DNA of 64,000 nucleotides, taken from NCBI GenBank assembly GCA_032622095.1, contig CP136067.1:192536052-192600051 (forward strand), in the 5' to 3' direction. Shown here piece by piece: positions 56,791 to 64,000 of this stretch. Position 1 is the first letter of the stretch. Each line of letters starts with the position of its first letter. Both the position numbers and the translations under genes were made by a program. Below the pieces are notes generated by a model. It worked only from the letters and a program-made list of their open reading frames with translations. It ran no database searches and was not told where the DNA came from. Source of the stretch: Siphonodentalium dalli (taxonomy: Eukaryota; Mollusca; Scaphopoda; Gadilida; Siphonodentaliidae).

Positions 56791-57596
56791 ACGGTCAGAA
56801 ACAAGAACAAATTAACAGACAGATGGATGGACAGATAGAGGGACAGACCGATTACGAAATACAACATTTTTTTTCTTTCAAACAGGCATACAAAAAGCAT
56901 GTGACTGATCAGAATTACTATTTCTGCAAGAACCATTTTCTCTTTCATGTATATAGGTGTCAATGCCTCAGATTAAATGTAGTCACTTTGAAACAAGGAG
57001 CATTGCTATAACTTTCAAAACTGGAATCTGGAAATACTAGCTGGAATGCTTTAGAAAGTAGCAAATTGCTAGATGCAGTTGTGCAAAAACAAAGACAATA
57101 TATGCAAGTGAATGAACACAAGGGTGGCTCTTGATTTACAAAATGACACTGTCATCAACAAAATCTAGAGTTAACACCCAGTTCAAAATTGTGCATGAAG
57201 ATCTAGCTGTTTGTTTGATTACAAGGTATGGTGTATATAAATATAAAAATCATATGATAATATATTTTGCAGATTTTAAATTGTCTATCAGAAAAGCCTC
57301 CAAACATTGGCTTGATTCTTCTTTTTCTGCAAAATATAGCAATGTGTCAATACAAGGCCTTCCAGATTTTCTGTATCACTATGTCACCAGTATCGTTCCA
57401 GGTGAAGATTATTCTTGCTGACATTCACAGTTCAGAAGATAAAGTTGATCCTATCTGAAAGTAGAGGTAACTGTAAACAGTATTTAATCCATATAATTCA
57501 TAAAGTAATTATGGTACAATATAATAACAAGTTACATGTATGGTATGGAGGGGATTCAACAACAAGCTGATAGCTTATATGTGTCTTCGCCAGTTA

Positions 57597-57736
57597 TGGT
57601 GTGACCGAGCCCACAGCGTGAGTGTGCTTGGACTAAGTGCGATGTATTCCAGACAATTTGATGTTCACAGTTGGCTTTATTTTTATTTTTTTCTCGCATT
57701 AGCTCACGCAGTGGGCTCGTTCAATAGGTGTGACTA
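57597..57736. mobile_element. Foldback element, about 140 bp
   Basis: GGTGTGACCGAGCCCACAGC at 57597 pairs, with mismatches, with GCTCACGCAGTGGGCTCG and GGTGTGACT at the right end. No clear target duplication. Confidence 0.5.
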
Positions 57737-57739
57737 AGT

Positions 57740-59585
57740 GAGACTAAGATTTGGTATTTGTAATACAGTTGGTATTAGAAAAATTGATATCAGACCAATG
57801 GGAGAAAAAGGGAGAATTAGATAGTAATGTTTCAGATAGAAGATAATTTGAAGATATGTGGATAATCTGATGTAGATATAATGATTTTGATGAGCTGGCC
57901 TATAGCCATAACTATGATATATAAACTTCACAACTATTTTGACATTATATAATATGAATTAGAAAAAATATTAATTTTCTTTGAATAAATAACAAATAAA
58001 AGGCTGCTTGGCCACATGACAAAAGTGGCTTAAATTTTTTTTGGCAGGTGGCTTTTTACACACTTACACATATTTATTTAGAAAAAACAATTTTAAAACT
58101 GATTTCATCATGAGGGGTCTAAATACCATGACAAAGCAGGACTTGGTTGTCACAAAACCATGGTTAACTGTATTAGAACCAGCTTCCCAATTGTTGGTCT
58201 GCCTATGATGTTGAATTTGCTATGTACATTACTGATTGGCTCAATTTTGGACCCCTACAATATCTGAACATTAAAGTTACTCATCCCGACGCAATGGTCC
58301 CCATATCATCAGATTCCAACAATAACACAAATTTTTGAAATGCTGCTTCAGAATTGATTTATTGCCTGAAAATAATGCTAACAACAGTCAACTATAGTAT
58401 GAGAGTCATTGTATTTAATTAATGTATAAGAATGATGGCGTGTGTTGTTAATTTGGATTAATATTCATAAAAAAATAACTACTTTGAGCAAGATTATTCT
58501 CAATTTCTATTTGATCACCTTACTGGGGTGTTTCATATCACTTTAACCACTTTTATTGACAGATTTTGTACACATGTCATTGGTACTTTTGGTAAAAATG
58601 ATGCAAATTGGAAGAAAGGCGTAGCATAAATCGGAAATACGACAAATCCTTGAGTACAGGCTAACACACTGTGAATATGTATGCTATTACCTCACCATGG
58701 CATGTTGATCATTAGTATGACCAGAGGATGTCTTTTGACATTATCCTGACATTGTACAAAACATGATTTACTTGACTATTTTTCTTTGATAGTTATTGAG
58801 AACCGACACTCATACATGGTGTGTACAGCTAGAAAATCATTGAAGAAATAAAAAAAGTGATGAGATTATGCATGTGTGAATCAAAGTTGATAAACAATCT
58901 ACTGTAACAGAAGCCAATGATAATGTATAATAACTCTAAAATACAGATAGCTTAGAATATGATGAGTTTTAGTGTGTATTTCCTCATTAAATTATCTGTA
59001 ACAGCAATGGTAGTATACTCGAGTTGCCTTATATTAATGTCTTAGTATTAAAACAAAAGAAAACATTACTTGAAGCAGTCTGCGTGAATGTCCTGGTAAA
59101 TGCCATAATTGGTCATATTTTCATATTTGGACATTTACGATTATCTTAACCCTTCTAAGGGATTAACTTCATTAAGGCCACATAAATGTCCAAATATTAA
59201 AGTAGGTCTTGACTTAAATTACTTAATCCGAATCGTCTAATTTGTTGGACTACCGACTTCCCAGTTATTGAGTTATTGACTACAGCAAATACTTACACTC
59301 CGATTTCTTGATCCTGAAACATCGACTGGTTCTTCAAGTACGTTTGTTTGCGTCCGATGTGAAGTGAAATACAAGAATTTAATTTGTGAAGCGTGGTAAA
59401 CGTATTAAACGTATAAAAAGCCATTTTGTACGATGAGAAATCACGTGACTACACATATCACGTGAGCTGGCAAATCCCTGATTCTGATGTGAACAAGCTC
59501 ACCCAGCGTCCATGACGTCTCAAATAAATATTATGGCAAGCCGATAACTGATTCTGGTAGACTTTCTTCACTCGTTAGATTCCGG
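57740..59585. other. Anonymous intergenic sequence
   Basis: No gene recognised. A segment near 58285-58330 (GGTCCCCATATCATCAGATT) is a remnant of the TTAA-flanked family at 29752. Confidence 0.4.
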
Positions 59586-59589
59586 CTTA

Positions 59590-61560
59590 CGGTAGTCTAT
59601 GGGTGCCCATTTGAACCCCTGGATGGCGGCAATTTTTGGATTGGGATAGGGTTATGGGGTGTGAAAACAGTTCCTTGTGGGAGGCGGAAGGGGGCACAAT
59701 GTAACTATGGGAGGCCAAATTCACATATATTAATAATTGCGTTTCAGCGCAATTCAATTGCGCTTCAGTGCAATTGATGAAGCGCAATTGAATTGGACTG
59801 AAGCGCAATCAATTGCGCTTCAGCACAATTCATTTGCGCAATTATTTTCCCATATATGGGAACGCCCACTTGTATTTGGGTCTACAAGTGGATCATCATA
59901 CAACACACTTTGTTTGACATAAATCGGTCAAGGGGCCGAGAAATGGCATGGGCACCCTATTCAAACCCCTCTGGACGGCGGACATTTTGGATCGGGATGG
60001 GGGGTGTGGGATGTATGACGAGTTCATTGAGGGGAACTCATAAAAGCCCTTTATTTGACCTAAACCGGTCAAGGGCCGATAAACGGCATATATGCCCCAT
60101 TTGAAACCCTCTGGGTGGCAGCCATTTTGGATCGTGGTGTGGTGAATATTTAGATCGGCTTAGGGCCACCCTACAATTACACCCTTTGTTTAACCTAAAT
60201 CGGCCAATAAATTGCGCGAGTGGCCTATTTGAACCCCACTGGACGGCGGCCATTTTTGGATCAGGATGCATGGGTGAATATTTAGATCGGATAGGGGTCA
60301 TCCTAAAACACCATTTGTTTGACATTAAACGAAAAAAATGGCACGAGTGCCCTATCTGATATCCATTGGATGGCGGCCATTTTGGATGGAAGTGGGTTCG
60401 TCGGGTTAATTAGAAAGAGGGCCACACAAAACCTATTATTTGATATAGGTTTATGAAACCTGAATCGATTAAGGGTCTAGGGTTGAAATGGTGCCCAATT
60501 TGAACCCATCTGGACAGCGGCCATTTTAGACTGGGGTCGGGTGAACGAAGTGAATATTTAGATTGGCTTGGGGCCACACGCAACATCCTTTATTTGAACT
60601 AAATCGGGTAAATGGCCATGGAGCCCTATTGGAACTCCTCTTGATTCTTTGAATCTGGAAGGGATGAATGGGGTGAATATTTAAATTGGCCGGGGCCATC
60701 ATACAACGCCATTTGTTTGACCTAAATCGACCAAGGGGACGAGAAATTGCATATATATGTACCCTATTTGAACCCCTCTGTGTGGCGGCCATTTTGGACC
60801 AGGTTGGGGTGTGTGCAAAGATTTGATTGTAGGACACCCTAGAACGCTATTTATTTGACATAAATCTGCCAAGGGACCTATGCCATATTTGAACCCATCC
60901 GGTTGGCGTCCATTTTGGATCGGTGTGGTGTGAATATTTAGATCGGCTAGGCGGCCACTCTACAACAGCCTTTGTTTGACATATACCGGTCAAAGGACCG
61001 ATGCATGAGTAGGCCTACCTATTTGAACCCCTCTGGAGGGCGTCCATTTTAGATCAGGTAGGTGCATATTTAGATAGGCTTGTGAGTCATCCTACAACAC
61101 CGCTATGGGGTCACCATACAATACATTTGTTTGACCTAGATTGGTCAAGGGACCGAGAAATGGCATGGGTGCCATATTTGAACTCTTCTGGACAGCGGCC
61201 ATTTTGAATCGGGGGCTGAATGGGGTAAATATTTAGATTGGCTTGGGAGCCACTATACAACGCCCTTTGTTTGACCTAAATCGGTCGAGGCCGAGAAATG
61301 ACAGGGGTACCCTATATGAACTCATCTGGACGGCGGCCATTTTTTGGATGAGGGTGGGGTGTTTGGAAAGAGTGATTTGGTGCAATCTATAGCATCCTTT
61401 ATTTGACCTAAATCGGTTAAGGGGCCGAGAAATTACATTGGTGCCCTATTTGAATCCGTCTGGATGACGGCATTTTTGGATCGGGGTGGGTGCGTGGGGG
61501 GGGGGGGGTACATTGTGGGCACCATATAATACCCTTTGTTTTACCTTGTACAACTTTTGA
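59590..61560 (+). repeat. Long degenerate tandem array, about 120-145 bp period
   Basis: About fourteen units with TTTGACCTAAATCGGTCAAG, GGCCGAGAAATGGCA, CCTATTTGAACCCCTCTGG, ACGGCGGCCATTTTGGATC and GGGTGAATATTTAGAT. Strongly diverged and non-coding. A G-run lies near 61498. Confidence 0.88.
59735..59843. repeat. Palindromic minisatellite (AATTGCGCTTCAGCGCAATT)
   Basis: About six short units, alternating in orientation, each close to an inverted repeat around GCGCTT/AAGCGC. It has the same architecture as the array at 50002-50160 but a different A/T flank. Confidence 0.8.
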
Positions 61561-61629
61561 ATAAGGAATAAGGAATGGAACTAATCTTTGTTGTCCGTGT
61601 TCCTTAATCTCATATTTTATATCGTAACT

Positions 61630-62266
61630 AGCAGGTGGACCCGACTTCGTCCGGGCTGTTTCCCCTCTGCTTTTCGGCGAATTGCGCGATTTGACCTTGA
61701 ATTGTCCATTTTGAAGGTCAAGGTCAGGTGGGGTCACGATTTGACCCGTCCAAAACACTGCCCAGGCAAAAGTACCCGACAAAAGTACCTCCATCCGGTT
61801 TTACCCGATTTGACCACGAATTTATAATTTTGAAGGTCAATGTCAGGTCGGGGTCACGATTTGACCCGTCCAAAACACCCAGTGGAAAAAAGTAACGATA
61901 TGTATCAAATTCCGTCAAAATCCCATAAAAATTCGCGATTTGATCTTGAATTGACCCGATTTCAAGGTCAAGGTCACGTCGCACGGGCAAACGAATAGGC
62001 TTATGATACTCCACATACGAAAGTATACCCAGACACTAATTTTCATCGAAATCACGTGATACTCGGGAGTTCGACCTGGAAATGACCCGATTTCAACGTC
62101 AAGGTCACGTCGCACGGCAAATTAATAGGCCCATGCCACTCCCCGGCCGAAAGTACCCCCCACATACCAAGTTTCATCGAAATCGGTTCGGCCGTTTTCG
62201 AGTCCATCGCGAACAGACAGACATACATACACACACACAGACAAATTTCTCAACATATATAATAGA
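61630..62266 (-). mobile_element. Helitron-like element, family 3 (third unit of a tandem)
   Basis: On the minus strand it starts TCTATTATATATGTTGAG, has a TGTCTGTGTG microsatellite and the block CCGATTTCGATGAAACTTGG, then AAGGTCA-type repeats. It ends with the hairpin AGCCCGGACGAAGTCGGGT, CCACCTG and CTAG before a T. Its 5' end abuts the CTAG of the next unit with no bases between. Confidence 0.75.
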
Positions 62267-62990
62267 CTAGCCGGTGAGCCCGACGTTGTCCTGGCTATTC
62301 AAAAACCAAATTTCAAGTCGATAGCTCTACCCAGCCCGACGTTGTCCGGGCATCGATCTATACAATATACGTCGATGGTCCGGGCTATCCAAAAACCAAA
62401 TTTCAAGTCGATAGCTCTACCCGTTTCCGAGATCTGGTCTGCGCATGCGCGAAGCTGGCGTCGCACGGGCTCGGCGACCCGATAAAATTCGTATCCGGGG
62501 CAAGATACATTCACATACCAAATATCAAGTCGATAGCTCCACCCGTTTCCGATATCTCGTCTGCGCATGCGCGAAGCTGACGTCGCACGGGCTCGGCGAT
62601 CCGATAAAATTCGTATCCGGGGCAATATACATTCACATACCAAATTTCAAGTCGATAGCTCCACCCGTTTCCGAGATCTCGTCTGCGCATGCGCGAAGCT
62701 GGCGTCGCACGGGCTCGACGACCCGATAAAATTCGTATCCGGGGCAAAATACATTCACATAGAAAATTTCAAGTCGATAGCTCCACCCGTTTCCGAGATC
62801 TCGTCTGCGCATGCGCGAAACGGGCGCCGCACGGGCTCGCCAATACGATAACGACGACCGCCTGGTCAAACTACACACACGTACCAAGTTTCGTCCCGAT
62901 CGGTCGAGAATCGTAGATTTGTATAAATGACATACATACATATACAGACATACAGACAGACATACAGAGGTCTTCAAAATATATAGGAGA
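62267..62990 (-). mobile_element. Helitron-like element, family 2 (second unit)
   Basis: Starts TCTCCTATATATTTTGAAG on the minus strand, carries 122-bp repeats as in the 1196-9190 array, and ends CTAG at 62270-62267. Confidence 0.78.
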
Positions 62991-63677
62991 CTAGCCGATG
63001 AGCCCGACGTTGTCCGGGCTATTCAAAAACCAAATTTCAAGTCGATAGCTCTACCCAACCCGAAATTTCAAGTCGATAGCTCCACCCGTTTCCGAGATCT
63101 GGTCTGCGCATGCGCGAAGCTGGCGTCGCACGGGCTCGGCGACCCGATAAAATTCGTATCCGGGGCAAGATACATTCACATACCAAATTTCAAGTCGATA
63201 GCTCCACCCGTTTCCGAGATCTCGTCTGCGCATGCGCGAAGCTGGCGTCGCACGGGCTCGACGACCCGATAAAATTCGTATCCGGGGCAAGATACATTCA
63301 CATACCAAATTTCAAGTCGATAGCTCCACCCGTTTCCGAGATCTAGTCTGCGCATGCGCGAAGCTGGCGTCGCACGGGCTCGACGATCCGATAAAATTCG
63401 TATCCGGGGCAAGATACATTCACATACCAAATTTCAAGTCGATAGCTCCACCAGTTCCGAGATCTCGTCTGCGCATGCGCGAAGCTGGCGTCGCACGGGC
63501 TCGATGACCCGATAAAATTCGTATCCGGGGCAAGATACATTCACATACCAAATATCAAACTACACACACGTACCAAGTTTCGTCCCGATCGGCCGAGAAT
63601 CGTATATTTGTATTAATGACAGACAAACAAACAGACAAACAGACAGACAGACAGAGGTCTTCAAAATATATATGAGA
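62991..63677 (-). mobile_element. Helitron-like element, family 2 (first unit)
   Basis: Starts TCTCATATATATTTTGAAG on the minus strand directly after an A, carries about five 122-bp repeats, and ends with hairpin AGCCCGGACAACGTCGGGCT, CATCGG and CTAG, joined to the next unit's TCTCC. Confidence 0.8.
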
Positions 63678-64000
63678 TTGGGAAGCATACACGCGTAAGA
63701 TTTCATGGAAATACGCAACATTTTTTTTTAATTTGATGTCGATATTGGTACTGTATATCAGTTTAAGACGTGTACTCAAAACGGGTCCTTTTCAACCATT
63801 CATTTAAAAACATCCATGCATCGATTCGTTTATACCTCATACCCACTCTTTAACTAGTATTGATATGCACACTTCAATGCATAGAGATGCCGATATTGCA
63901 CACCCTACACACACAAGGCAATGACCATAAACGCTATACACACAAAACTATCGGTTGGGTTTTATTACAGTTTTATAGATAAACATAATGGACTCTGGAT
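63678..64000. other. Anonymous flank
   Basis: No gene or repeat recognised. Confidence 0.4.

Noticed and set aside
1-64000. tRNA, rRNA or other structural RNA genes
   Set aside because: Looked for B-box-like GGTTCGAAT motifs with cloverleaf arms and for rRNA landmarks; found none convincing.

Overview
The window is eukaryotic nuclear DNA, most likely from a marine invertebrate. The signs are spliced genes with GT-AG introns, abundant non-autonomous DNA transposons, a Polinton/Maverick-type element, Helitron-like tandem elements, and a Mab-21-domain gene of the style common in lophotrochozoans. Lophotrochozoa is my best guess for the clade, at low confidence, because nothing here is diagnostic of species. 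The window is gene-poor: I can support one host gene, one possible terminal exon, and the genes carried by one large mobile element. Almost everything else is repeat.

Layout. 157-9498 is a 57-bp minisatellite into which two Helitron-like elements have inserted; one (1196-9190) is an 8-kb head-to-tail array built of 122-bp repeats with an internal 2,518-bp duplication. 9499-12331 (minus) is a two-exon gene joining a polytopic membrane domain of about ten helices to a Mab-21/cGAS-like nucleotidyltransferase domain, with one homopolymer frameshift near the end. 12.3-36.1 kb is a mosaic of foldback elements and MITEs (MULE-like with a 9-bp target duplication, TTAA-flanked, TA-flanked mariner-like, pogo-like), an alternating A/B satellite at 14907-16819, and several 140-170-bp tandem families. 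36123-45679 is the Polinton-derived element. 45.7-61.6 kb is mostly anonymous sequence with one possible 3' exon (46852-47080), a TAGGCCTA-rich island, palindromic minisatellites, and a long degenerate array at 59590-61560. 61630-63677 is a second Helitron-like tandem, on the minus strand, made of three units from two families.

The Polinton-derived element is the most unusual structure. It is 9,557 bp long, flanked by a perfect 6-bp duplication (CATGCG), and starts with 5'-AGTAGT at both ends. Its 'terminal repeats' are about 3.0 kb each and carry a promoter and three zinc-finger coding exons. Only the right arm runs on into the protein-primed family B DNA polymerase. That polymerase has an in-frame TAG and a frameshift, and it stops at the arm junction before motifs B and C. 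Integrase, capsid, protease and ATPase genes are all absent. The simplest reading is a snap-back derivative: one end of a Polinton was copied onto the other as an inverted duplication, in the way symmetric defective adenovirus genomes form, and the product then integrated as a unit using proteins supplied in trans. The left arm still encodes an apparently intact 182-residue zinc-finger protein without polymerase, which could in principle act as a regulator of related elements.

All statements are from reading the sequence; no database search was possible. Family names rest on motifs, termini and target duplications.
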